In this document: positions 1 through 5,697 of the stretch, piece after piece
Layout: every line of letters starts with the position of its first letter
Numbering within the stretch: position 1 is the stretch's first letter
From: an uncultured Ruminococcus sp.
GTDB taxonomy: Bacteria > Bacillota > Clostridia > Oscillospirales > Ruminococcaceae
Assembly (NCBI GenBank): GCA_946544695.1
Contig: CAMNMO010000196.1
Span: 1 to 5,697, forward strand
DNA: 5,697 bases
Direction of reading: 5' to 3'
Notes under the pieces: generated by a model
Database searches by the model: none
Seen by the model: only the letters and a program-made list of their open reading frames with translations
Told to the model about the DNA's origin: nothing
Translations under genes and position numbers: made by a program

Positions 1-18
1 CATAACATTTCCCCAAAA

Positions 19-53
19 CAGCCCCGTGTCAGCACCAAGCCGACATGGGGCTG
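19..53. terminator. Inverted repeat, possible terminator of an upstream or leftward unit
   Basis: The arms 19-30 and 42-53 are complementary over 12 bp with a single G-T wobble, around an 11-nt loop. Read on the minus strand the stem runs into TTTTGGGG; read on the plus strand it runs into ATATTATAC. Neither is a classic long U-tract, so the direction is unclear. It lies upstream of the gene 1 promoter and could end a gene lying off the left edge. Positions 54-123 after it show nothing else I can support. Confidence 0.45.
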
Positions 54-123
54 ATATTATACACGCCCGCACCGATCTTTGTATTATGTAAGACCGTCCT
101 ACGTGCCCCAAAAAACTGTCAGG

Positions 124-152
124 TTGACTTTTTGTTAATATTTTGTTATAAT
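124..152 (+). promoter_or_regulatory. Sigma-A promoter of the beta-helix/dockerin gene
   Basis: A -35 box TTGACT (124-129) and a perfect -10 box TATAAT (147-152) are separated by exactly 17 bp. The -10 box is preceded by TGT, giving an extended -10 (TGn). Transcription should start near A159, leaving a leader of about 62 nt. The spacer contains two direct copies of TTTTGTTA (130-137 and 141-148) 11 bp apart, about one helical turn. Confidence 0.85.
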
Positions 153-170
153 GTAATGAGATATCAAAAA

Positions 171-197
171 GCTGCACTGCAAACAGACAGGTGCAGC
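171..197 (+). promoter_or_regulatory. Hairpin in the gene 1 leader
   Basis: GCTGCAC (171-177) and GTGCAGC (191-197) form a perfect 7-bp, GC-rich stem with a 13-nt loop. It sits between the predicted transcription start (about 159) and the Shine-Dalgarno sequence (206-210). It has no U-tract, so it does not look like a terminator. It may protect the 5' end of the mRNA or affect ribosome access; its function is unknown. Confidence 0.5.
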
Positions 198-205
198 CAT
201 AGTAC

Positions 206-210
206 AGGAG
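206..210 (+). promoter_or_regulatory. Ribosome binding site of gene 1
   Basis: AGGAG ends 10 nt before the ATG at 221. This fixes that start, which is also immediately followed by a convincing signal peptide. Confidence 0.8.
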
Positions 211-220
211 ACGAAGTAAA

Positions 221-2851
221 ATGTTATCAAGACCTATCCGCAGCACCATTGCCGTGCTTTCAGCTGCCGTTATGGTGCTGGGCGGTGCTGCAATGCATTC
301 AGCCGACAGCTTCACAGCTTCGGCTTATGATTATGATACCATCATCGGCGCAAAGGGCGTCAAGGGATTCAAGAAAGTAAAATACTCAAAAGTCATCACC
401 GTCAATGCGGTGTATGACTTCGGTGCTGACAGCACCGGCACAAGGGATTCTGCAAAAGCCATACAGAAAGCCCTCAACTACGCCCGTGACAATTCAAGCA
501 GCAGCGTGCAGGTGAAGGTGATACTGCCCGAAGGTACATATTCCATCAGCAAGACCCTTTATGTATACTCAAACACTCACCTTTCAATGTACGGTGCCAC
601 CATACGCAAGGACTACGTGCACACAGGCTGCATGATAAGGAATGCCCAGCCCCAGCGTGTCGGAAAATACAACGATGCCAGCAATATCATAATAGAGGGC
701 GGCTGCATCGACGGCAACCCCAATGATGAAATGGCTGATTTCTCCAACGCAAAATTCGGACACATGACCAACCTGCTTGTCAAAAATGTGGCTTTCAAGG
801 GCAACCTGAATGCCCATCACCTCGAACTTGGCGGCATACGCAACGTAACTGTCGAGGGCTGTGATTTCTCGGACTATCACGGCACCAGGCTGAAAGAAGC
901 CATACAGTTCGATATGATGAACGGCGAGAACCTGTTCGGCGGTTTTGAACCCTTTGATGATACCAGCTGCACCAATGTGATAATAAGAAAAAACACTTTC
1001 CATAATGTCATGCGTGGCATAGGTTCACATTCTTCGACGCTCGGCAGCTATTACACCGACTTCCTCATAGAGAACAACAAGTTCACCGATATCGAGGACT
1101 GCGCCATACTTATGCAGAGTTACAAGAACATCACCGTCAGGAACAACACCATGAACAATGTGGGCAGCGGCATAATAGTCAGGAACATGTCGCCGTCTGA
1201 CAACAATGTGGGCTACAATGACCCCGTAGATGTCAGCACGGACGTTGTCAGCATGCTTGATAACGACCTGAACACCGTCATCAGCGGCAACACCATCAAC
1301 GCATCTGTCACAGATTCCTGTCCGTCACCCTTCGGCATAGAACTTTTCGGCAAGCTTATAGATGACGGTGACCCGTCTGATTTTGACTATCAGGTGGAAG
1401 GCATACATGTCACGGGGAATGAGTTGAATGTCCCCGGGACATGCATAGTGATGGACGATGTAAACGGCATAAAGCTTGACTCAAACATACTAAGCTACAC
1501 GGGCGACCCCGCTGCCGACCACGACCTCATAAGGGTAAAGAATTCTTCCGAGACCCTTTTTACAGGCAACACAGCATCAGTGCCCGCCTATGACGGCTTC
1601 ACCGTAACAAGCGGACGAGTGTATCTTCAGGATATGAAGTTCTCGACCTCATCTGACGGCTGCTGCGGCGTAAGGTCGGGCAGGGACGGATCGGTGTTCG
1701 GCTGGGATATGGAAGTTTCCTCGTCAGGCAACGCATCAAGCCCCGTATATGCCGAAAAAGGCAGCGGCAGCATGGTCATAAGCGGCGGCTGCTATTCCGC
1801 ATCGGGCAACGACTCACCTGCTGCCATTTCCGAATCCGTCATAGCCGTAAATGCCGCAGAACTCAAAGGCGGCAGTTCTGAGGCTGTACGTGTGGCTAAT
1901 CCGGGCATGATGTATCTCTATGACTGCACCCTCACCACCGATTCACAGCAGGGTGACGGCACACCTGCGGCGGCTGCGACGCTTTACGGCAACAGCCCCT
2001 TCGGAGTTGAGGACAAACTTTCAAGGCTGTATGTTGAGGGCGGCAGCATGACTTCCGACGGTGATGCCATATTCACCACAAACTGCAAGAGCGAGGTGAT
2101 ACTGCACAGCGCAGGCATCACTGCAAGCAGCGGCTTTTTGATAAATTGTTCGTCAGACCCCACCTGCTGGGGCTGGGGAAGAACAGGCAGCGGTGGTGCA
2201 CAGTGCAGTCTGACATTTATACGTGGTGAAAATCACGGCGACCTGGGCTGCGACAGTCTCAGTGAACTTGATGTCTACCTTACCGATTTCACCGACTTCA
2301 CAGGCTCAACTGTTGAGTATTCCGCAGGTGACCTCTATGGAAGTCACGGTCACATCACCATGAATATCGACCCTGGTTCTGCCTGGATAATCGAGAACGA
2401 CGTGACAGTCAGCAGTCTGCACACCGCAGGCGAGGTCAAGGACAACATGGGTCTGCACGCAGTGATCGTTGATGCAGACGGCAATGTCCTGCGTGACGGC
2501 AAAAGCCCTTTCACAGTCACGGTGCTTGAGGATTACAGCGAGGAACCCGACCTGCACAACGTGGGTGACAGTTACAGCTTTGAAGATTTCCGAATGAGCC
2601 GCACCGAGATAGACCCCTCAGTGCTGGACGATGAATCGGACGAAGCAGCCGAACTTGCCCGTGGCGATGTGAACGACAACGGTCTTATCGACATAGGCGA
2701 TGTTTCCATGATAGCAAGCTATGTCAAGGGTGTAAAGGAATTTCCCGATGAGACAAGCGAGCTGCGTGCAGATGTGAATCTGGACGGCATGGTCAACGTC
2801 AAGGACATGATGCGCCTTGCCGCAGTCATCAAGGGCATACATCCGCTGTGA
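221..2851 (+). CDS. Secreted right-handed beta-helix (pectate-lyase-like) protein with C-terminal dockerin
   Basis: This is an 876-residue exported protein. Residues 1-about 35 form a signal peptide (R4 and R7, hydrophobic 9-24, likely cleavage near A33-S34-A35). Residues 64-85 carry the DFGAD...T.DSAKAIQKAL signature that opens many Pectate_lyase_3 and GH28-like folds. Residues of about 60-460 are rich in N-x-(I/V)-x-(I/V) beta-helix rungs, with conserved-looking motifs H199-H200-x-E202, E226-AIQFD-231 and RGIGSHS (265-271) that may line the active cleft. Residues of about 545-735 look like a second, adhesin-like beta-helix region. The dockerin spans about 814-873, with calcium loops D816/N818/N820/D824/D827 and D851/N853/D855/N859/D862. 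The dockerin would bind a cohesin on a scaffoldin or the cell surface. Substrate and catalytic activity cannot be read from the sequence; a pectin-type polysaccharide is the most natural guess, and a pure binding protein is possible. The protein has 16 cysteines, many for an exported protein. The gene is monocistronic, with its own promoter and terminator. Confidence 0.93.
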   Translation: MLSRPIRSTIAVLSAAVMVLGGAAMHSADSFTASAYDYDTIIGAKGVKGFKKVKYSKVITVNAVYDFGADSTGTRDSAKAIQKALNYARDNSSSSVQVKVILPEGTYSISKTLYVYSNTHLSMYGATIRKDYVHTGCMIRNAQPQRVGKYNDASNIIIEGGCIDGNPNDEMADFSNAKFGHMTNLLVKNVAFKGNLNAHHLELGGIRNVTVEGCDFSDYHGTRLKEAIQFDMMNGENLFGGFEPFDDTSCTNVIIRKNTFHNVMRGIGSHSSTLGSYYTDFLIENNKFTDIEDCAILMQSYKNITVRNNTMNNVGSGIIVRNMSPSDNNVGYNDPVDVSTDVVSMLDNDLNTVISGNTINASVTDSCPSPFGIELFGKLIDDGDPSDFDYQVEGIHVTGNELNVPGTCIVMDDVNGIKLDSNILSYTGDPAADHDLIRVKNSSETLFTGNTASVPAYDGFTVTSGRVYLQDMKFSTSSDGCCGVRSGRDGSVFGWDMEVSSSGNASSPVYAEKGSGSMVISGGCYSASGNDSPAAISESVIAVNAAELKGGSSEAVRVANPGMMYLYDCTLTTDSQQGDGTPAAAATLYGNSPFGVEDKLSRLYVEGGSMTSDGDAIFTTNCKSEVILHSAGITASSGFLINCSSDPTCWGWGRTGSGGAQCSLTFIRGENHGDLGCDSLSELDVYLTDFTDFTGSTVEYSAGDLYGSHGHITMNIDPGSAWIIENDVTVSSLHTAGEVKDNMGLHAVIVDADGNVLRDGKSPFTVTVLEDYSEEPDLHNVGDSYSFEDFRMSRTEIDPSVLDDESDEAAELARGDVNDNGLIDIGDVSMIASYVKGVKEFPDETSELRADVNLDGMVNVKDMMRLAAVIKGIHPL

Positions 2852-2871
2852 TGCCTTAATAATGCAGATCA

Positions 2872-2908
2872 AAAACCCTTCCGACGCACCGTGCGCCGAA
2901 AGGGTTTT
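2872..2908. terminator. Bidirectional rho-independent terminator between convergent genes
   Basis: The arms 2872-2889 and 2891-2908 pair over about 16 positions with two mismatches (2881/2899 and 2884/2896), closing on a tight loop around 2888-2892. On the plus strand the stem ends in TTTTCTT, and on the minus strand in TTTTT. It starts 20 nt after the gene 1 stop codon and so ends gene 1. It could also stop readthrough from gene 2, whose stop lies about 350 nt away. Confidence 0.88.
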
Positions 2909-2968
2909 CTTCGTCTATACTTCACTTCGCAAAAGCTCTGTTTCCAAAATTACGTCCGTAAAACCAAA

Positions 2969-3009
2969 ATCGAGTCCAAAAGTCCTCGACATTGACTCCT
3001 GTACTCGAT
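2969..3009. terminator. Inverted repeat flanked by T-tracts, possible weak terminator
   Basis: ATCGAGT (2969-2975) and ACTCGAT (3003-3009) form a 7-bp stem with a 27-nt loop. On the plus strand seven Ts follow at 3014-3020. On the minus strand the stem runs into TTTGGTTTT. The long loop makes this a weak terminator at best. It could be a back-up stop for gene 2 transcripts. Confidence 0.35.
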
Positions 3010-3203
3010 CCTGTTTTTTTATAAAGTCGGGTTAAAAGTGGTAATTTCTCAACTAATATGATCGGCAGAACTGAAGCCTTTGTTTCTGCCTCTCTGTATC
3101 TTATGTATGTATTATAACCCATTTCGCCCGACTGCACATCACCCAAAGTGACTAGTCAATTGTAAACGTTTTGTTAACGTGAAATTCTTTTGACCAAAGC
3201 CCC

Positions 3204-3237
3204 ATATCACAGGATATGCACACGTTCAGAGTGATAT
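3204..3237. terminator. Inverted repeat downstream of gene 2
   Basis: ATATCAC (3204-3210) and GTGATAT (3231-3237) give a 7-bp stem with a 20-nt loop, about 23 nt after the gene 2 stop codon. The T-run (3237-3242) lies on the plus-strand side, which is the wrong side for gene 2. In the gene 2 transcript the hairpin is preceded by an A-run and followed by GGGGCTTTGG. It may be a 3'-end stabilising hairpin, with termination further on. Confidence 0.35.
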
Positions 3238-3242
3238 TTTTT

Positions 3243-3251
3243 GTCGTTTAC
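3243..3251 (-). repeat. Fourth copy of the GTAAACGAC element, after gene 2
   Basis: The minus strand reads GTAAACGACA here, 8 nt after the stop codon of gene 2. Ten bases match the complement of the middle copy in the gene 2 leader (5544-5553), so the 3' UTR could pair with the 5' leader. Chance occurrence of one copy cannot be excluded. Confidence 0.45.
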
Positions 3252-3259
3252 TGTATCTC

Positions 3260-5395
3260 TCAGGCAAGCTGCCTTATACCCTTGATGTGTCCTGCTATCA
3301 GCGAAAGGTCAGTCACGTTCAGCATTCCGTCACCGCTGACCTCCGCCGCCTGCCGCCCCTTGTCGGAAAGCAGCTTTATACCCTTTATATGTGCCGCAGC
3401 CATTGAGATATCCGTGACTGTTATCTGCCCGTCGAAGTTCACATCGCCCCGCAGGAAGCCGTCATCGCTGTCATTTTCGGGCTTTGTTACCTCATCACTG
3501 TTGTCCTCATCAGCGGAACTGCTGCTTTCTTCACCGCCCTCATCGGGCTTGTCAGTGACAGTCTCCTCAGTGTCGGTGGGCACTTCATCAGCCGTATCCT
3601 CAGCGGGCACAGAACTTTCCTGCTCCTCATCCGTGGGCTGTGCATCATCACTGACGTCGTCCTGCACAGGCTGCTCTGCGGTTTTTTCGGGTATCTCAGC
3701 AATGCTTATCTGTGCATCGACACCGTTTTCCTCCATAAGTCTTGTCAGCATGGAAATGAAGTCATCACGGGTGGCTTTGCCCAGCGGGTCTATCATCTGT
3801 TCGGATCTGGGTGCACCTTCCTCGCCCTTGCCTTCCATTATGTTCCATGTCGCAGACCAGCATATAGCCTCCCAATGGTCGTAGTCTATGTCATAATAAT
3901 CAAGGTAGTCATCGCTTCTGCCGAAGTCAATGGCTCGCTTGTACCCCATGACCTCCGAGTACCGCATCAGCATCATCACCAGGTCCTGTCTGGTTATATA
4001 TCTGCCCACGCCGAAACTGTCAGATGATATCTCGGGGAATCCCACGCAGATATTATTCTGTTCGCCCCAGGTGACTGCGTTTTCGTACCATTCACCGCTC
4101 TGTGTGTCTGTAAACCTCGATGACTGTCCGCTCACATCGGGACTGCCTGCCATCTCGTAAAGGGTCTGCGCCGCCTGTTCTCTGGTTATCAGGTTTTCCG
4201 TGTCAGCGATGTCATCATCGTCATCGGGCACCGCAGGGACAGCCGCATGCGGTTCGGTCTTTAAAGTCACAGCATCGTCAAAGCACAGGAAATACAGGCT
4301 GTCGCCGCTTGTAGAATCGTCAAGGTGGTAGTCTATCGTCCAGGAATGTCCCACGCACACAGCTGATTCGTCCTTCTTCTCGCCCTCATTATAGGTCTTT
4401 ATCAGGAAGGGCGCACTGCCTATATCCAGCTCGGTGAAGCTGTTCGTGAACGCCTGCAAAAAGTGCAGCCTTGTATTGTTTGTCAGGTCAAGCTTTGGTA
4501 TATCGTTGACCGCACAGTCAAGGTAGACAAGCTTGGGGCAATTTGATACATCAAGTTCTGTAAGCTCGTTATAGCTGCATATCAGCTTGTTGAGCTGTGG
4601 ATTATGGCTGACATCGACACTCTTTGCATCGTTGTTGGCGCAGTTGTAATATTGCAGACCTGTATTTTTGCTGATATCAATGCTGCCAAGCCCCTCATTG
4701 TCCCAGATATCCAGACGCTTCATCTTTGGGTTTTGGGTGACGTCCAGCTCGGTAAGATGATTGCCGAATGCATCAAGGTGTGCAAGTTCGGGGTTATGGG
4801 TCACATCAAGCTCGGTCAGTTCACAGTTGCCGCAGGTCAGCTGAACAAGCTCGTGGTTATTGCTGACGTCCAGTTCGGTGATGGGATTTGTGTTGCATTC
4901 AATGTAAAGCAGCTTCGGGTTGTTAGCCACGTTCAGCTCGGTTATCTCACAGTCGTAGCAGTACACCCATGTCAGCTCGGGATTTGGTGTCATGTCCAGC
5001 GATGTGAACTTGTTATCCGAGCACCACAAGCCCCTCAGATCCTTGTTCTCGCTCAGGTCAACACTTTCTATCTCATTCTCCATGCACCACAGCCCCTGCA
5101 GATCCTTGAAAAACTCCACGCCCTTCAACGACTTTATCCCGCAGTTCTCACAGTGGATATTTATGGTCAGCCCTATCTCCTCCGCATCAAGTATACCATT
5201 GCCGTCACGGTCATAATCGCTCCCCGATATGACCGCCCTGAAATTATCATCGGGGAAATTCTCCTCGTTTATCTCAACGGGCGCTATGCCGCTGTTTTCC
5301 TCAGCCGCAGCTGAAAACGCACCGCAGGGCACCGCTGCCGCCGAAGTCATCAGCGCAGTCACCAGTGCCGCAAGGCGCTTGATAGTATTTTCCAT
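3260..5395 (-). CDS. Secreted leucine-rich-repeat protein with SLH motifs and C-terminal dockerin
   Basis: This is a 711-residue exported protein. Residues 1-about 31 are a signal peptide (K6, R7, hydrophobic core, Ala-rich cleavage region before E32). Residues 41-73 hold an EINEENFPDDNFR-type lead-in and an EF-hand-like loop (D62, D64, N66, D70, E73). Residues 88-320 are about eleven leucine-rich repeats of 21 residues, pattern TELDVSxNPxLxxLxCxxNxL. SLH-type motifs follow at 403-407 (ITREQ), 467-471 (ITRQD) and 541-545 (ATRDD), with intervening FTD..WYENAVTW and HWEAICWSATWNI helices; these usually bind secondary cell-wall polymer. An acidic linker of Asp, Glu, Ser, Thr and Pro runs over about 565-648. 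A dockerin spans 649-709, with loops D651/N653/D655/T659/D662 and E685/S687/D689/N693/D696. It is likely a cell-wall-bound adaptor or adhesin; the ligand is unknown. The start at 5395 is preferred over an in-frame ATG at 5422 because AGAAAGG and AGGAGG lie just before it and the signal peptide begins there; the longer form would add nine charged residues. Confidence 0.92.
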   Translation of the reverse strand: MENTIKRLAALVTALMTSAAAVPCGAFSAAAEENSGIAPVEINEENFPDDNFRAVISGSDYDRDGNGILDAEEIGLTINIHCENCGIKSLKGVEFFKDLQGLWCMENEIESVDLSENKDLRGLWCSDNKFTSLDMTPNPELTWVYCYDCEITELNVANNPKLLYIECNTNPITELDVSNNHELVQLTCGNCELTELDVTHNPELAHLDAFGNHLTELDVTQNPKMKRLDIWDNEGLGSIDISKNTGLQYYNCANNDAKSVDVSHNPQLNKLICSYNELTELDVSNCPKLVYLDCAVNDIPKLDLTNNTRLHFLQAFTNSFTELDIGSAPFLIKTYNEGEKKDESAVCVGHSWTIDYHLDDSTSGDSLYFLCFDDAVTLKTEPHAAVPAVPDDDDDIADTENLITREQAAQTLYEMAGSPDVSGQSSRFTDTQSGEWYENAVTWGEQNNICVGFPEISSDSFGVGRYITRQDLVMMLMRYSEVMGYKRAIDFGRSDDYLDYYDIDYDHWEAICWSATWNIMEGKGEEGAPRSEQMIDPLGKATRDDFISMLTRLMEENGVDAQISIAEIPEKTAEQPVQDDVSDDAQPTDEEQESSVPAEDTADEVPTDTEETVTDKPDEGGEESSSSADEDNSDEVTKPENDSDDGFLRGDVNFDGQITVTDISMAAAHIKGIKLLSDKGRQAAEVSGDGMLNVTDLSLIAGHIKGIRQLA
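4436..5134 (-). repeat. Tandem 63-bp coding repeats (leucine-rich repeats)
   Basis: About eleven repeats of 63 bp encode residues 88-320 of the LRR/SLH/dockerin protein. Two units (88-109 and 215-236) are 22 residues instead of 21. On the plus strand the units are recognisable by recurring forms of CAGCTCGGTxA. Eight of the eleven carry a cysteine at the same position after the second leucine strand (C104, C125, C146, C167, C188, C252, C273, C294). The DNA copies have diverged, so this is an old repeat array, not a recent expansion. Confidence 0.88.
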
Positions 5396-5634
5396 TGTCC
5401 TCCTGCCTTTCTCTGACCGCATATCTGTCTCTCTTGCAGTCGTTTACATCCATTTATGATACTGCCCCAAAGGAGATACCCGCAATCACTTATGAACTTT
5501 GCATAAATGATATAGATCTTATAACGATATCTCCGCTTATATAGTAAACGACATTGGATCTTCGGCATAAACTGCTTACAGCTGCCGTCGTCTTGGCTGC
5601 TGTGAGAAGGATATGTCAGAAGATCTTTGTCGTT
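5396..5634 (-). promoter_or_regulatory. Long structured leader of gene 2, candidate cis-regulatory RNA
   Basis: The leader is about 240 nt from the predicted start. Domain I: 5619-5636 pairs with 5545-5563 (9 bp plus 7 bp around a 2/3-nt internal loop) and encloses a second hairpin, 5578-5586 with 5595-5603 (8 of 9 pairs, 8-nt loop). Domain II: 5528-5534 pairs with 5472-5478 (GGAGATA/TATCTCC) and encloses a hairpin, 5502-5509 with 5487-5494 (8 pairs, one G-U). A third copy of GTAAACGAC (5439-5447) can pair with 5544-5552 and so competes with domain I. I do not recognise a known riboswitch class. All structures were found by eye, without energy calculation. Confidence 0.5.
5399..5411 (-). promoter_or_regulatory. 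Double Shine-Dalgarno region of gene 2
   Basis: The minus strand carries AGAAAGG, which ends 10 nt before the ATG at 5395, and AGGAGG (5399-5404), which ends 3 nt before it. Both match the 16S tail. AGAAAGG has the better spacing, while AGGAGG is close for standard initiation. Both would lie inside the coding region if the upstream ATG at 5422 were used, which favours 5395. Confidence 0.7.
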
Positions 5635-5636
5635 TA
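5439..5636. repeat. Three GTAAACGAC elements in the gene 2 leader
   Basis: In the gene 2 transcript the copies are A: TAAACGACA at 5636-5628, B: the complement TGTCGTTTAC at 5553-5544, and C: GTAAACGAC at 5447-5439. B is complementary to both A and C over 9 bases. Copy A lies on the predicted transcription start. The elements could be RNA pairing segments or sites for a DNA-binding regulator. Confidence 0.65.
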
Positions 5637-5640
5637 ATAT

Positions 5641-5669
5641 AATATAGCACAACCCACCCGTCCTGTCAA
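5641..5669 (-). promoter_or_regulatory. Sigma-A promoter of the LRR/SLH/dockerin gene
   Basis: On the minus strand a perfect -35 box TTGACA (5669-5664) is followed after exactly 17 bp by TATATT (5646-5641). TGC before it gives an extended -10. Transcription should start near 5634-5635, about 240 nt upstream of the chosen start codon. I see no better promoter closer to the gene. Confidence 0.85.
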
Positions 5670-5697
5670 CATCACAGGCATAGCGACCACGGAAATC

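Larger units (their letters stand above)
2909..3259. other. Convergent intergenic region without a supported gene
   Basis: This stretch of about 350 bases is AT-rich and lies between the terminator and the stop codon of gene 2. Short open frames are present on both strands, but none has both a convincing ribosome binding site and coding character. It holds inverted repeats at 2969-3009 and 3204-3237, a short one at 3064-3090 (GGCAGAA/TTCTGCC), and a small one at 3166-3180 (ACGTT/AACGT). I found no good promoter in it. Confidence 0.6.

Noticed and set aside
45..380. Plus-strand ORF of 111 codons across the gene 1 promoter
   Set aside because: It starts upstream of the promoter and the hairpin, overlaps the start and signal peptide of gene 1 in another frame, and has no ribosome binding site or recognisable protein character.
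3111..3139. Minus-strand TATAAT at 3116-3111 as a promoter
   Set aside because: There is no acceptable -35 box at 16-18 bp and no gene downstream that would need it.
2922..3146. Minus-strand ORF of 74 codons in the intergenic region
   Set aside because: It uses a TTG start without a ribosome binding site and has no promoter I can support; its composition does not look like a gene.
3216..3884. Plus-strand ORF of 222 codons, Ser-rich
   Set aside because: It is the antisense shadow of the acidic linker and dockerin of gene 2; the serines and cysteines come from reading Asp/Glu-rich codons backwards.
4436..5134. CRISPR array or non-coding satellite
   Set aside because: The 63-bp periodicity is in frame with a leucine-rich-repeat protein, the units are diverged and there are no spacers.
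4604..5314. Plus-strand ORF of 236 codons with regular repeats
   Set aside because: It mirrors the leucine-rich repeats of gene 2 in antisense; its periodicity is fully explained by the 63-bp coding repeats.
5324..5395. Lipoprotein signal in gene 2 around C24
   Set aside because: The residue before C24 is proline, which does not fit a lipobox, and an Ala-rich cleavage site for signal peptidase I follows.
5359..5652. Minus-strand ORF of 97 codons across the gene 2 leader
   Set aside because: Its start lies upstream of the predicted transcription start, inside the promoter, and it overlaps the signal peptide of gene 2 in another frame.

Overview
The window holds two convergent genes for large secreted proteins, both ending in a type I dockerin. 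It looks like cellulosome-type or plant-fibre-degrading Firmicutes DNA. The dockerin style (GDVN.DG..(N/D)V.D... followed by KGI/KGV at the end of each helix), Gram-positive signal peptides, AGGAG-type ribosome binding sites and AT-rich intergenic DNA around more GC-rich genes all suggest a Ruminococcus, close to R. albus. The genus is inferred from sequence style only; no search was run.

Layout from the left. Positions 1-123 hold one strong inverted repeat and no gene I can support. A near-consensus sigma-A promoter (124-152) and a short leader with a hairpin (171-197) precede gene 1 (221-2851, +). Gene 1 encodes an 876-residue right-handed parallel beta-helix protein of the pectate-lyase-like fold with an adhesin-like C-terminal half and a C-terminal dockerin. 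A bidirectional terminator (2872-2908) follows at once. The rest of the convergent intergenic region (2909-3259) holds two weaker inverted repeats and a doubtful small ORF. Gene 2 (3260-5395, -) encodes a 711-residue protein: signal peptide, EF-hand-like loop, about eleven 21-residue leucine-rich repeats, three S-layer-homology (SLH) motifs, a very acidic linker and a C-terminal dockerin.

Gene 2 has its own near-perfect promoter (5641-5669, -) and an unusually long leader of about 240 nt. This leader can fold into two nested hairpin domains. It carries three copies of a nine-base element, GTAAACGAC or its complement. The middle copy can pair with either the first or the third, so two alternative folds are possible. 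A fourth copy lies just after the gene 2 stop codon. This leader is the best candidate for something undescribed in the window.

How they may work together (inference): gene 1 would bind or cleave a plant polysaccharide such as a pectin and dock onto a cohesin. Gene 2 has SLH motifs for the cell wall and a dockerin for cohesins, so it may be a cell-surface adaptor or adhesin that tethers dockerin/cohesin partners to the cell. The two genes have separate promoters and are not an operon.
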